Assembly (NCBI GenBank): GCA_032209605.1
Contig: JASFXZ010000039.1
Span: 4,464,001-4,528,000, forward strand
Source: Mactromeris polynyma
Taxonomy: Eukaryota; Mollusca; Bivalvia; Venerida; Mactridae
Reading direction: 5' to 3'
DNA: 64,000 nucleotides
Part shown: piece by piece, positions 39,401 through 44,180 of the stretch
Position numbering within the stretch: the stretch's first letter is position 1
Layout of the letters: each line of letters begins with the position of its first letter
Made by a program: the position numbers and the translations under genes
Notes under the pieces: generated by a model
What the model was told of the DNA's origin: nothing
The model's input: only the letters and a program-made list of their open reading frames with translations
Database searches by the model: none

Positions 39401-40691
39401 TTGTAGTAGGTGTTGCAGTTGTTGTAGGTGCTGCAGTTGTAGTAGGTGCTGCAGTTGTTGTAGGTGACGCTGTTGTAGTAGGCGCCCCAGTTGTTGTAGG
39501 CGCCCCAGTTGTTGTAGGTGCTGCAGTTGTTGTAGGAGCTGCAGTTGTAGTAGGCGCCGCAGTTGTTGTAGGCGCTGCAGTTGTAGTAGGTGATGCAGTT
39601 GTTGTAGGTGCTGCAGTTGTTGTAGGTGCTGCAGTTGTAGTAGGTGCTGCAGTTGTAGTAGGCGCCGCAGTTGTAGTAGGCGATGCAGTTGTTGTAGTTG
39701 CTGCAGTTGTAGTAGGTGTTGCAGTTGTTGTAGGTGCTGCAGTTGTAGTAGGCGCCACAGTTGTTGTAGGCGATGCAGTTGTTGTAGTTGCTGCAGTTGT
39801 AGTAGGTGTTGCAGTTGTTGTAGGTGCTGCAGTTGTAGTAGGTGCTGCAGTTGTTGTAGGTGCTGCAGTTGTAGTAGGCGATGCAGTTGTTGTAGGTGAT
39901 GCAGTTGTTGTCGCTGCTGCAGTTGTTGTAGGTGCTGCAGTTGTTGTAGGTGCTGCAGTTGTAGTAGGCGCCGCAGTTGTTGTGGATGCTGCAGTTGTAG
40001 TGGGTGCTGCAGTTGTAGTAGGTGTTGCAGTTGTTGTAGGTGCTGCAGTTGTAGTAGGTGGTTCAGTTGTTGTAGGCGCTGCACTTGTAGTAGGTGCTGC
40101 AGTTGTTGTAGGTGCTGCTGTTGTAGTAGGTGCTGCAGTTGTTGTAGGTGCTGCAGTTGTAGTTGGCGCCGCAGTTGTAGTAGGTGCTGCAGTTGTTGTA
40201 GGTGCTGCAGTTGTAGTAGGCGCCGCAGTTGTTGTAGGCGATGTAGTTGTTGTCGCTGCTGCAGTTGTTGTAGGCGATGCAGTTGTTGTAGGTGCTGCAG
40301 TTGTTGTAGGTGCTACAGTTGTAGTAGGCGCCGCAGTTGTTGTAGGCGATGCAGTTGTTGTCGCTGCTGCAGTTGTTGTAGGCGATGCAGTTGTAGTAGG
40401 TGCTGCAGTTGTTGTAGGTGCTGCAGTTGTAGTAGGCGCCGCAGTTGTTGTAGGCGATGCAGTTGTTGTCGCTGCTGCAGTTGTTGTAGGTGATGCAGTT
40501 GTAGTAGGCGCCGCAGTTGTTGTAGGCGCAGCGGTTGTAGGTGTTGTAGTTGTGGGAGCTGCAGTTGAAGTTGTTGTCGGAGTTACGGTTGTAGTGGAAG
40601 ATGTTGTTGTCGAACCGATTGTTGGTGCTATGTTATAAAAACACACTAGAAACACACTCAATAGAATAACGTTTGATCCCACAGTTGAGGT
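330..40691 (-). CDS. Giant MUC4-like mucin with NIDO, AMOP, vWD and about 20 EGF domains (30 exons placed, 3' incomplete)
   Basis: Exons read on the minus strand: 40691-30305, 29613-29494, 29050-28929, 28545-28393, 26459-26253, 25246-24615, 23910-23765, 23037-22798, 22169-21963, 21682-21563, 20719-20139, 19514-19379, 18789-18682, 18039-17917, 17149-17009, 16259-16131, 15338-15216, 14662-14522, 13100-12978, 11987-11862, 10767-10639, 9650-9525, 8912-8781, 7973-7854, 7593-7453, 3454-3338, 2956-2831, 1948-1820, 1372-1250, 449-330. Every junction has GT/AG and the frame is kept throughout, giving about 5,110 codons. Approximate residues: signal peptide 2-28, mucin 29-3463, EGF 3464-3504, NIDO 3536-3760, AMOP 3790-3910, vWD 3925-4130, cadherin-like 4200-4300, EGFs 4300 onward. 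By family this should be a secreted or cell-surface glycoprotein of mucus, epithelium or skeletal matrix. No transmembrane segment or stop is inside the window, so the anchor, if any, lies beyond the low-coordinate edge. The start exon is uncertain. Confidence 0.88.
1250..1372 (-). CDS. Exon: calcium-binding EGF repeat 16
   Basis: [16 protein letters not shown]...[13 protein letters not shown]...NCT has six Cys and the DINEC signature. Lys replaces the aromatic residue of the hydroxylation motif. It ends in T before GTAAGT. Phase 1-1. Confidence 0.9.
1820..1948 (-). CDS. Exon: calcium-binding EGF repeat 15
   Basis: [12 protein letters not shown]...[18 protein letters not shown]...TCNG has six Cys. 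The first ligand is Glu instead of Asp (split codon G|AG), an accepted variant. Phase 1-1, donor GTAAGT. Confidence 0.92.
2301..2464. repeat. 41-bp minisatellite, 4 copies
   Basis: Four near-identical units starting GTATTTGTTAAAGTTGTG and containing GTGACTGACACCTGGG, starts at 2301, 2342, 2383 and 2424. Intronic, in the intron between EGF repeats 14 and 15. Confidence 0.95.
2831..2956 (-). CDS. Exon: calcium-binding EGF repeat 14
   Basis: [12 protein letters not shown]...[27 protein letters not shown] has six Cys and both motifs, with a fibrillin-like GYxGNG turn. Phase 1-1, donor GTAAAT. Confidence 0.92.
3338..3454 (-). CDS. Exon: calcium-binding EGF repeat 13
   Basis: [10 protein letters not shown]...[18 protein letters not shown]...ICVG has six Cys and a full hydroxylation motif with Phe. 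It is separated from repeat 12 by a 4-kb intron. Phase 1-1, 117 nt, the shortest of this array. Confidence 0.91.
3664..4850. repeat. 67-bp minisatellite array, left part (about 17-18 copies)
   Basis: The unit contains GGAATACATTACAGG, CAAGCTTACA and TTGGCCTCTGACAGACAGG. Period 67 bp, with some 71-bp units from an extra GGAA or similar. It lies in the intron between EGF repeats 12 and 13. The same array resumes at 6527 after a transposon insertion. Short ORFs across it are only repeat artefacts. Confidence 0.97.
4853..6526 (-). mobile_element. Pogo-like DNA transposon, internally deleted, inserted in the 67-bp array
   Basis: A 1,674-bp element with a perfect 24-bp terminal inverted repeat (outer bases CTGTGGATTCATTAATTTTC) flanked by TA on both sides (4851-4852, 6527-6528). 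Outside it the 67-bp unit resumes exactly where it was broken (GGAA-TA-CATT), so the empty site can be read directly and the target duplication is TA, as in Tc1/mariner/pogo elements. A subterminal CCACGAATTCAAGTACCC occurs near both ends in the same orientation. It encodes remnants of a pogo-type transposase on the minus strand. Confidence 0.93.
5528..6108 (-). pseudogene. Pogo-type transposase remnant, N and C ends with the middle deleted
   Basis: The upstream part (6108-5761) has [20 protein letters not shown] and [11 protein letters not shown], matching the N-terminal DNA-binding helix-turn-helix of mollusc and insect pogo/CENP-B-like transposases. The downstream part (5788-5528) has [16 protein letters not shown], matching the motif that follows the catalytic DDD/DDE core (TSxLQPLDVxxNKxFK), and ends near a typical C-terminus. 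The catalytic core is missing, and the two halves are in different frames at about 5790. A non-autonomous derivative. Confidence 0.85.
6527..7180. repeat. 67-bp minisatellite array, right part (about 10 copies)
   Basis: Same unit as 3664-4850, continuing after the pogo-like insertion. It ends abruptly after GACAGACAGGGGG at 7180. Confidence 0.97.
7453..7593 (-). CDS. Exon: calcium-binding EGF repeat 12
   Basis: [13 protein letters not shown]...[14 protein letters not shown], then an atypical last loop ([14 protein letters not shown]) without the usual GY/GF turn. Six Cys and both motifs. Donor GTAAGT leaves A, so the next junction residue is Asn. The following intron carries the interrupted 67-bp array. 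Confidence 0.9.
7854..7973 (-). CDS. Exon: EGF repeat 11, calcium motif lost
   Basis: [15 protein letters not shown]...[12 protein letters not shown]...TCSG has six Cys in EGF spacing, but D-x-N-E is replaced by SDVS and the hydroxylation motif is absent. The exon starts CG. Phase 1-1, 120 nt, donor GTATGA. Confidence 0.88.
8781..8912 (-). CDS. Exon: calcium-binding EGF repeat 10
   Basis: [13 protein letters not shown]...[18 protein letters not shown]...TCQ has six Cys and both motifs. It ends in T before GTAAGT, giving Ser at the next junction. Phase 1-1, 132 nt. Confidence 0.92.
9525..9650 (-). CDS. Exon: calcium-binding EGF repeat 9
   Basis: [17 protein letters not shown]...[13 protein letters not shown]...SCDG has six Cys and a DLNEC signature. 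His replaces the aromatic residue of the hydroxylation motif. Phase 1-1, donor GTAACT. Confidence 0.9.
9798..10037 (-). pseudogene. LINE (non-LTR retrotransposon) C-terminal fragment
   Basis: A short reading frame with C-x2-C...[16 protein letters not shown] and [15 protein letters not shown] resembles the Cys/His zinc-knuckle-like tail (CxxC...DEyHfxxxC, then YYxRPNxxKF) that ends the reverse transcriptase of many invertebrate LINEs. Only the C-terminal part is seen. It lies in the intron between EGF repeats 8 and 9, in the same orientation as the host gene. Confidence 0.6.
10441..10548. mobile_element. Short palindromic MITE (about 108 bp)
   Basis: The two ends form an imperfect inverted repeat of about 38 bp: AAGTTCTTTCCCTTTAT and AGAGTTCTCTC on the left, with their complements on the right (AGAGAACTCTAGATGGCATA, AAGGGAAAGAACTCG). 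A degenerate relative occurs near 26040-26112 (AAAGGGAGAGAAG, GAGGACTCGTGAC). Confidence 0.7.
10639..10767 (-). CDS. Exon: calcium-binding EGF repeat 8
   Basis: [13 protein letters not shown]...[27 protein letters not shown] has six Cys. The first calcium-ligand position is Asn rather than Asp because of the split codon. The hydroxylation motif is present. Phase 1-1, donor GTATGT. Confidence 0.91.
11213..11608. repeat. 30-bp minisatellite, about 13 copies
   Basis: The unit is GGACTGTATATAAAATGG plus TATCAAGACATT. Because 30 is a multiple of 3, one minus-strand frame stays open for 160 codons with a decapeptide repeat. It lies wholly inside the intron between EGF repeats 7 and 8 and has no splice support, so I treat it as non-coding. 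Confidence 0.95.
11862..11987 (-). CDS. Exon: calcium-binding EGF repeat 7
   Basis: [11 protein letters not shown]...[18 protein letters not shown]...GCE has six Cys and both motifs. It ends with an extra A before GTAAGT, so the next junction codon is AAC (Asn) instead of Asp. Phase 1-1, 126 nt. Confidence 0.91.
12462..12963. repeat. 16-bp satellite, about 31 copies
   Basis: Unit TATGATTATACCAGTA, very homogeneous, with occasional ACC to GCC changes. It ends about 15 nt before the donor of EGF repeat 6, so length change here could approach the splice site. Confidence 0.97.
12978..13100 (-). CDS. Exon: calcium-binding EGF repeat 6
   Basis: [12 protein letters not shown]...[18 protein letters not shown]...FCEG has six Cys and both motifs. 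The donor GTAGGT at 12977 lies only about 15 nt from the end of the 16-bp satellite in the following intron. Phase 1-1. Confidence 0.92.
13172..13246. repeat. Dispersed repeat, copy 1 (also at 60952-61028)
   Basis: The segment GAGCGCCGCTGTACAATTTC...CCTCTTCTTTAAGTGACGTC...ACATGTGACGTCA recurs at 60952-61028 with roughly 80 percent identity. I do not recognise the family. Confidence 0.75.
14170..14347. mobile_element. Tigger/mariner-type MITE, copy 1
   Basis: Ends CAGTGAAACCTCAATAAT and GTAAGGTTTTACTG with TA on each side. Inside are diagnostic blocks GACCACTCTTGGGACCC, CTGGTCTTAATATTGAGG and GGTCTTATTATTGAGGTGG. The same element occurs at 16543, 47855 and 63099. Confidence 0.88.
14522..14662 (-). 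CDS. Exon: EGF repeat 5, calcium motif lost
   Basis: [13 protein letters not shown]...[18 protein letters not shown]...NCIG keeps six Cys but lacks D-x-[DN]-E-C and the hydroxylation pattern, so it should not bind calcium at the usual site. The exon begins CG rather than AT, so the junction codon is GCG (Ala). Acceptor ATTACAG, donor GTAGGT, phase 1-1. Confidence 0.87.
15216..15338 (-). CDS. Exon: calcium-binding EGF repeat 4
   Basis: [15 protein letters not shown]...[13 protein letters not shown]...KCIG has six Cys and the DINEC signature, with C-x-D-x4-Y-x-C present. Its short second loop (CEQLC) is of the LDL-receptor/complement EGF type. Phase 1-1. Confidence 0.92.
15541..15859. mobile_element. 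Palindromic TTTACCTCCCTTG MITE, copy 1
   Basis: Its ends are inverted copies: ATAATTCCCACATTTACAAT...TTTACCTCCCTTG on the left and CAAGGGAGGTAAATATGG plus GAACTATCTAT on the right. About 320 bp, intronic. Two other copies are at 17473 and 52655. Confidence 0.85.
16131..16259 (-). CDS. Exon: calcium-binding EGF repeat 3
   Basis: [18 protein letters not shown]...[14 protein letters not shown]...TCDG has six Cys and the full calcium and hydroxylation motifs. Phase 1-1, 129 nt, donor GTAAGT. Confidence 0.92.
16543..16703. mobile_element. Tigger/mariner-type MITE, copy 2
   Basis: Ends CAGTAAAATCACAATAATAA and GTGAGGTTTTACTG, TA-flanked, with the internal CTTGGGAC and GGTCTTATTATTAAGGTGG blocks. 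Slightly shorter than copy 1. Confidence 0.87.
17009..17149 (-). CDS. Exon: calcium-binding EGF repeat 2
   Basis: [12 protein letters not shown]...[18 protein letters not shown]...DCEG has six Cys, the DVDEC signature and a full hydroxylation motif. The last loop ([12 protein letters not shown]) is longer than in its neighbours. Phase 1-1, 141 nt. Confidence 0.92.
17473..17770. mobile_element. Palindromic TTTACCTCCCTTG MITE, copy 2
   Basis: Begins ACATAGTTCCCACATCTACA and ends TAGATGTGAGAACTATGT. Internal blocks TCGGCCATTTTG, GAGCCAAACG and CATAATGAATAAGTTATA are shared with copies 1 and 3. Intronic, between EGF repeats 1 and 2. Confidence 0.87.
17917..18039 (-). CDS. Exon: calcium-binding EGF repeat 1
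   Basis: DTNEC...[20 protein letters not shown]...TCLG has six Cys, the D-x-N-E-C calcium signature and the Asn/Asp beta-hydroxylation pattern C-x-D-x4-Y-x-C. Phase 1-1, 123 nt, donor GTAAGA. It opens the run of 17 one-exon EGF repeats. Confidence 0.92.
18682..18789 (-). CDS. Exon: thrombospondin/COMP-type EGF-like domain
   Basis: [37 protein letters not shown] joined to NPCFTG of the previous exon matches the NPCFPGVxCxD...CGPCPPGYxGxG pattern of thrombospondin and COMP second EGFs. It is distinct from the calcium-binding EGFs that follow. Phase 1-1, 108 nt. Confidence 0.86.
19379..19514 (-). CDS. Exon: EGF-like domain and start of the next EGF
   Basis: [13 protein letters not shown]...[14 protein letters not shown] completes an EGF of the Notch/laminin-like subtype (C-x-C-P-x-G-W-x-G-x-x-C). 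The sequence then passes without an intron into [13 protein letters not shown], the first Cys pair of the following thrombospondin/COMP-type EGF. Phase 0 in, phase 1 out. Confidence 0.87.
20139..20719 (-). CDS. Exon: post-vWD segment, cadherin-like module and first EGF cysteines
   Basis: The opening [14 protein letters not shown]...FQPIFF is the MUC4-family segment that follows vWD. The middle has LCYG...RRECYFD. From [11 protein letters not shown] the exon encodes a cadherin/dystroglycan-type beta-sandwich pattern ([13 protein letters not shown]...[11 protein letters not shown]...[10 protein letters not shown]). The last residues YCACQ supply the first Cys pair of the EGF completed in the next exon. 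Phase 1 to phase 0, donor GTAAGG. Confidence 0.88.
21563..21682 (-). CDS. Exon: vWD domain, end
   Basis: It reads [19 protein letters not shown]...[11 protein letters not shown]. The G-L-L-G-N-x-D-G-x-x-x-N-D-F strand is the hallmark end of vWD domains, and the loop carries Asp/Asn spaced as in calcium-binding loops. Donor GTAAGT leaves one T, which with GG of the next exon gives the expected Trp (GSTW). Confidence 0.9.
21963..22169 (-). CDS. Exon: vWD domain, middle
   Basis: It reads [13 protein letters not shown]... with [19 protein letters not shown], consistent with the central strands of the MUC4-type vWD, and ends [10 protein letters not shown] before a GTGCAC donor (weaker than its neighbours). 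Phase 1-1, 207 nt. It has no Cys, which is usual for this vWD subclass. Confidence 0.85.
22216..22466. mobile_element. MITE with perfect 20-bp terminal inverted repeats
   Basis: AACGCCATTAAAAACGCAAC at the left end is exactly complementary to the right end. 251 bp, no ORF, in the intron between the first two vWD exons. The termini resemble Tc1/mariner elements, but I see no source element in the window. Confidence 0.82.
22798..23037 (-). CDS. Exon: vWD domain start with GDPH motif
   Basis: It begins A-G-G-E then [20 protein letters not shown], a textbook vWD opening of the MUC4/SUSD2 class. GDPH is encoded at 23026-23015. In several mucins the Asp-Pro bond of GDPH is cleaved autocatalytically, so the precursor may be split into a mucin-bearing N-terminal chain and an EGF-bearing C-terminal chain. 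That is inference for this protein. Phase 1-1. Confidence 0.92.
23765..23910 (-). CDS. Exon: AMOP end / pre-vWD Cys segment
   Basis: The exon reads [20 protein letters not shown]... then [17 protein letters not shown]. The order CC...C-x2-Y-x3-RP-x2-C is the segment that in MUC4 and SUSD2 links AMOP to vWD (CC...FYERRP...C). Phase 2 in, phase 1 out, donor GTATGT. Confidence 0.85.
24615..25246 (-). CDS. Exon: NIDO end and AMOP domain
   Basis: It starts [11 protein letters not shown], matching the NIDO signature NTFQAVLxTD, and continues with DIGFICG. The second half reads RCQNWLDA...[10 protein letters not shown]...LSCGYHQS, which fits an AMOP domain (C-x2-W...CPCTLxQA...C). The second Cys of the CPC motif is Gly here. 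632 nt, phase 0 to phase 2, donor GTACGT. AMOP domains are extracellular, and are found in MUC4, SUSD2 and isthmins beside NIDO or vWD. Confidence 0.88.
26253..26459 (-). CDS. Exon: NIDO domain, middle part
   Basis: The exon begins [12 protein letters not shown] and contains [14 protein letters not shown], which fits the NIDO core strand V-V-T-W-x-x-V. The acceptor (TTTTCAG) is clear. The donor is not: three in-frame phase-0 GT sites follow (GTAGAT, GTACGA, GTAAAC), so the exon ends at 26253, 26241 or 26235. The first was chosen because it gives GVFS-TVSFQAV, close to the family pattern, but all three donors are weak. Confidence 0.78.
28393..28545 (-). CDS. Exon: NIDO domain, first part
   Basis: A 51-codon phase 0-0 exon beginning [13 protein letters not shown] and containing [13 protein letters not shown], which corresponds to the conserved I-A-P-F-W-A-D strand of NIDO domains. 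Acceptor TTTTAG and donor GTAAGT are both strong. The NIDO domain mediates extracellular protein contacts in nidogens, tectorins and MUC4. The partner is unknown here. Confidence 0.82.
28929..29050 (-). CDS. Exon: linker leading into the NIDO domain
   Basis: The exon encodes [20 protein letters not shown]... and ends [10 protein letters not shown] just before a GTAAGA donor. It enters in phase 1 and leaves in phase 0. The closing YVDYVY plus VSPSGALL of the next exon resembles the beta-strand pair at the NIDO entry of nidogen/MUC4-type proteins (pattern yVssnGxlsF). Confidence 0.8.
29494..29613 (-). CDS. Exon: EGF-like domain between mucin and NIDO
   Basis: The exon reads [12 protein letters not shown]...ACVCKPGY...RCLG, with six Cys in EGF order (C-x2-C-x5-C...C-x-C...C). 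It lacks the DxNEC calcium signature. Acceptor ends at 29614, donor GT at 29493-29492, phase 1 on both sides like the other EGF exons. The first codon (Asp) is split between this exon and the mucin exon, which supports the junction. Confidence 0.88.
30305..40691 (-). CDS. Exon: signal peptide plus mucin PTTTAA repeat region
   Basis: One uninterrupted 10,387-nt coding exon. It begins T-S-T-V-G-S-N then the hydrophobic run [15 protein letters not shown] and a likely signal-peptidase site near PTIGS. After that it encodes roughly 560 copies of a hexapeptide of the form [A/S]PTTTA, about half Thr, with Ser, Glu, Val, His or Leu variants and a few 5-residue units (such as PSTAD and PTTAG). The leader Cys is the only Cys. 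The sequence is a typical dense O-glycosylation domain, expected to be extended and heavily hydrated. The end changes to Ser/Thr-rich non-repetitive sequence ([17 protein letters not shown]) before the donor at 30304-30303, phase 1. The 18-nt unit lets both other strand frames stay open, which produces long meaningless ORFs. Confidence 0.93.
30420..40560. repeat. 18-bp coding minisatellite of the mucin domain, with 2,205-bp higher-order repeat
   Basis: The 18-bp unit reads GTAGTAGGTGCTGCAGTT or GTTGTAGGTGCTGCAGTT on the plus strand. The two versions differ by one synonymous Thr codon and often alternate, giving a 36-bp dimer. Above this, a marker (GCTGCTGTTGTAGTAGTAGC) recurs at 31723, 32683, 33805, 34888 and 36010, with alternate spacings of about 1,083 and 1,122 bp that add up to an exact 2,205-bp (735-codon) period. 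All visible length changes keep the reading frame. Confidence 0.95.
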
Positions 40692-41889
40692 CTGAAATAA
40701 AAGGCATTAGTGGCGATAAATATGCGGCGAATACTTAGTAACAGGGCTCAACATTACCTTTTTGTAATACTGGACAAATATAGATTGATAATCACATGTC
40801 CTGACCAAATGTTAGTTTGTTCTGACCTTAAACAAGAAAATGTAGAGAGAAAATGCAGGAGTTGTGACAAATGAAGGAATACACCCATCAATGTTCAGGC
40901 TTAAATACATGAACAATCCTATTAAAACATAAACTGGCTAATTCACATGTTAATTCCATGAATAAGTCTCATATTGACAAAGATCTGCTTCTGGACGAAG
41001 ACAGTAAAATGTTCGTGTACTTCCTGCAAGGGGCACGGAACATTTTATTCCAATCCGTGTTATATCGTAGCTAGGCAAACTGGGTCAGCCAAGCATTTAC
41101 GAAAGTCCATTTTCGCTTATTTTTTTCATACTTGAAGTTTTGGTTTCAGTTGTACCATTTTTCTGTTTTGCGTTTTTTGAAGAAAAACCCAAACTGTTCT
41201 AGCCCCTGCATCGCGATTCATGCAGACAATGCTATGATTCATGATTCCATCAATAATACACTTAATCGAGTAAACGCTTCCCTGTTATCAAGTATTAAAC
41301 TATTTTTCGTGTTTGAAAAGTCGATAAAAAGGAATGTAACAGACATATTCATGAGTATTTAGAACCAATTCCTACTAATAAATTGGTAAATCAAGCCAAA
41401 TGCATGTTTAATTCTTATAGTTACACAATACCGATACAAAACGCCAGCACGGCGTTCGACACTGTATACACATAACATTGTTCTGCAAACTGGAATTGTG
41501 AAAAAACTCATTGATACTGCCGAGAAACGGAAACACCAGTTCTATTTATAGGGCTCCTAATTTTAGTAACAATTCGGCGAAGTGATACAGACATTTGCTA
41601 TTCTTTAACTGCTGATTGATTGTTCGGTTTAGTTGAATTGATTAAGTCAATCAGGTTATCAGGACACGATGTCTTCCATTGAAAGTCACTGGTCACATCA
41701 GGCAAGTAGTTTTGGAAAACGCTTGCCTGGTGGTCAAAATCAATAGGACAACCATTAATGTTGAGCCCCGAGTAACTGGGGAAAGAATAAAAAAAGGATT
41801 GGTTTCCCTTTTCGCTTTAAAGTTAATCAAGTACTTAAGGAAGTTTTGCACCACAATATAGTAACGCCTCAGAGTAAGGGGAGGCTTAC

Positions 41890-41892
41890 CAT
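41890..41892 (-). CDS. Alternative candidate first coding exon: only the start Met
   Basis: On the minus strand CAAAATG is followed directly by GTAAGCC, so a Met-only exon could splice in phase 0 to the acceptor at 40692-40693. A TATAAA lies about 80 nt upstream on the same strand (near 41970), but two ATGs with very short reading frames lie between. It competes with 49376-49378. The two could also be alternative promoters. Confidence 0.3.
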
Positions 41893-42290
41893 TTTGGATT
41901 CTACTATTTGTGGTTGTGAAGCTATCCTTCCATGCTATCCAAGATTAATGCATTTTTCCAATCAAGATGTTTATAACGAAGCATCGAAAGAATTATAAAC
42001 CGACTAAACACATATTATACAGCTCCATGCTCGCTTTATTCTATCCGATTTTTTTAACATTTCCTATTGTCATCTGTTTTCGCTACTGCGTGAATTTTCC
42101 AGTATTTATAAGATATTTCCAAGCATGTCACAACTATTTCATGTTGCACAAGTATCCCAAACCTTTAAATGTCTGTGTAGCGGTTGTATCAACCTTTATT
42201 TAGCCTAACTTTTGATGCATTTAATGTAAATTTCTGCACATCGTCTGTGATCCTTGCAGTTACTCCCATATTAAAATGCATTGTGGGAGC

Positions 42291-42554
42291 GGTCTCCCTA
42301 ATTAGCGACAAGACGCGTCCGAAAGCGACACGAAACTTCTACTGTATAGAGTTGGATTTATTATGTTTCATAATAACTTTGTATAGCACCATAAACGGTG
42401 CATAAATTAACAATTTGCAATAGATCACTCGAAATAATCTATATAAACATATTTTCATACATATATAATCATAATATATTCATAAAATGTATTTTTTTCT
42501 TTCTTGTCGCTTCGTGTCGCTTCCGGACGCTTCTTGTCGCTAATTAGGGAGACC
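42291..42554. mobile_element. 264-bp palindromic MITE
   Basis: Left end GGTCTCCCTAATTAGCGACA followed by GCGTCCGAAAGCGACACGAA. The right end is its complement with two mismatches, an inverted repeat of about 43 bp. No clear target duplication could be read, so the superfamily is open. It lies in the proposed 5' intron. Confidence 0.85.
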
Positions 42555-42726
42555 CCTGTGTTAGCTACGGTTATATATTTAATATCGTTGTCATCTTTAA
42601 GGATGAACAAATATGATTTTATTGTCAGGTTATATCATGTATACATTAGTTTGCTGTTATTCACCATTTTATATTGTGAATAATCGATTTTCTATTGTTT
42701 AAAACATGTAAATTTCGGGAAAGGAT

Positions 42727-43470
42727 GTGTGACACCTGTAGGCCTAACCATTTTTTAACTCTTGTGATGATCACATGTGACCAATTTTTAACGCTTGTGA
42801 CCAACTTTTCGATTACATGTGACCAATTTTAACACATGTGACCAAATTGTGACCAATTTTTGGACACATTTCGCTGTGCAGTATAAAAGGCCCGATTGTG
42901 TGACCAACTTGGTCACTTTACTGCAGAACTTCGGAGAAGCCAGTTTCTACAAATGAATAATTTATTACATTTTGATGTAAGCATTTGAAGCTTTAAGTCT
43001 ATTTTGTTCTCCAAAAAGTGTACCATGTTATTTTAACGTAGGCCTATTTTGAGATTGTTTTAAGTAAATTCATTAGTGGAATCAGAGTGTAAAACTCTCA
43101 TTTAGGTAGCCAGATCTTAGGAAATGCTGTATATCCATACCTGTGGAAAGCCATTTATTTGTGTAGTTCATGGTATTTAACTGTGTAATTTTCAAGAACA
43201 ATATTGTGAAACGTAAACCAAGTTCTTTAAATCTTCAATGATTGCATTTTGTCTGAATGTGCAGATTATATGTACAGCATAGTCTATATAGATTGAATCT
43301 GTAATAAACTGAATGAACTTTATACGAGGGTTGTGATATCTTAGCTATTTATTTCGAGTAAATGCACAAACCTAGTGATCAATTAATTAATATTGCACAG
43401 CAACACTCACATAAATATATAAGCACAGTAAGAAATACTAGCATACAGTGACACTCTCACCCCAGAGACG
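42727..43470 (+). mobile_element. Solo-LTR-like promoter and poly(A) module
   Basis: A block with about five degenerate copies of CATGTGACCAATTTT is followed by a strong TATA box (TATAAAAGG, near 42883) and, about 420 bp later, by AATAAA (43302). It opens TGTGACACC and can be closed at GACGTAACA, near-complementary ends as in Gypsy-type LTRs. No flanking duplication or internal retroviral-type genes were found. It could instead be the promoter of a short non-coding transcript. Confidence 0.4.
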
Positions 43471-43763
43471 TAACAATCTAAACACTGTATCAAATAGGAT
43501 CAGAATTAATTTTCAGCCGCTTATCTCTAACTAAACTTTTCTAGTCCCCGGATATCGTTGTACCCTTGGATTGATTTTTTGGACTTCAATTATATGCTTA
43601 TGGTTTCACCATTCAATTAATGCATAACATGAAACAATCGTGTTAAAACATTTTTCATTCATTAAAAATATGCTTATAACAAATATCGTCACGTGATAAT
43701 TGATAGTGTACTATATTTACAGTACTTATACATATTCAGTTATTACTATAATCTCGAATGATA

Positions 43764-44180
43764 CTACAATGATGTATCCAATGTGTAGTTCTTCGGAATT
43801 CTATCATTTAGCTTTTGTAACGCTATTTGCAATTTATTGAGGATACAGTCATGTACAGATAGGTTTCTTTGTGTTATATTAACTGAACCAAACTCTTGGT
43901 TCTTGCTTCTTGCTATTATCTTTAACGCAAAAGGTCCAAAAGTATGCAGCCAAATCAAAGCCTGATCTTCACAATGACATTTTAAAGTCTCGTTTATAGT
44001 GAGACAATTGCACATGTGTCTTATTAATAATGTATGTAGTGCACTCTTTCCACACCAAACCTCTCTTGAACAATACTCTCTCTCAGCAATAATCAACGTT
44101 TCCGTCTCCAAAAGGGTACTGTTCGTGGGAGACTGCATATTATCCTCCAGATGAAAATTGTACCCCTTAGCATGATACAT
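43764..44180 (-). CDS. Unidentified 138-residue ORF
   Basis: The residue composition looks protein-like rather than like a repeat: AEREYCSREVWCGKSALHTL, HMCNCLTINETLKCHC, ALIWLHTFGPFALKIIARS. It has seven Cys and no signal peptide. I do not recognise a family, and I see no convincing intron partners, so it may be a fragment of a mobile element or a pseudogene exon. It lies inside the proposed long 5' intron of the mucin gene, on the same strand. Confidence 0.3.
   Translation of the reverse strand: MYHAKGYNFHLEDNMQSPTNSTLLETETLIIAEREYCSREVWCGKSALHTLLIRHMCNCLTINETLKCHCEDQALIWLHTFGPFALKIIARSKNQEFGSVNITQRNLSVHDCILNKLQIALQKLNDRIPKNYTLDTSL

Noticed and set aside
38201..40084. 627-residue minus-strand ORF of LQHLQQ repeats
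   Set aside because: Same strand as the mucin but in a shifted frame, again a by-product of the repeat unit. No start or splice support.
41679..41861. 60-residue plus ORF (NRTTINVEPRVTGERIKKGL) considered as a transposon protein
   Set aside because: Too short and no family recognised, so there is no basis for a call.
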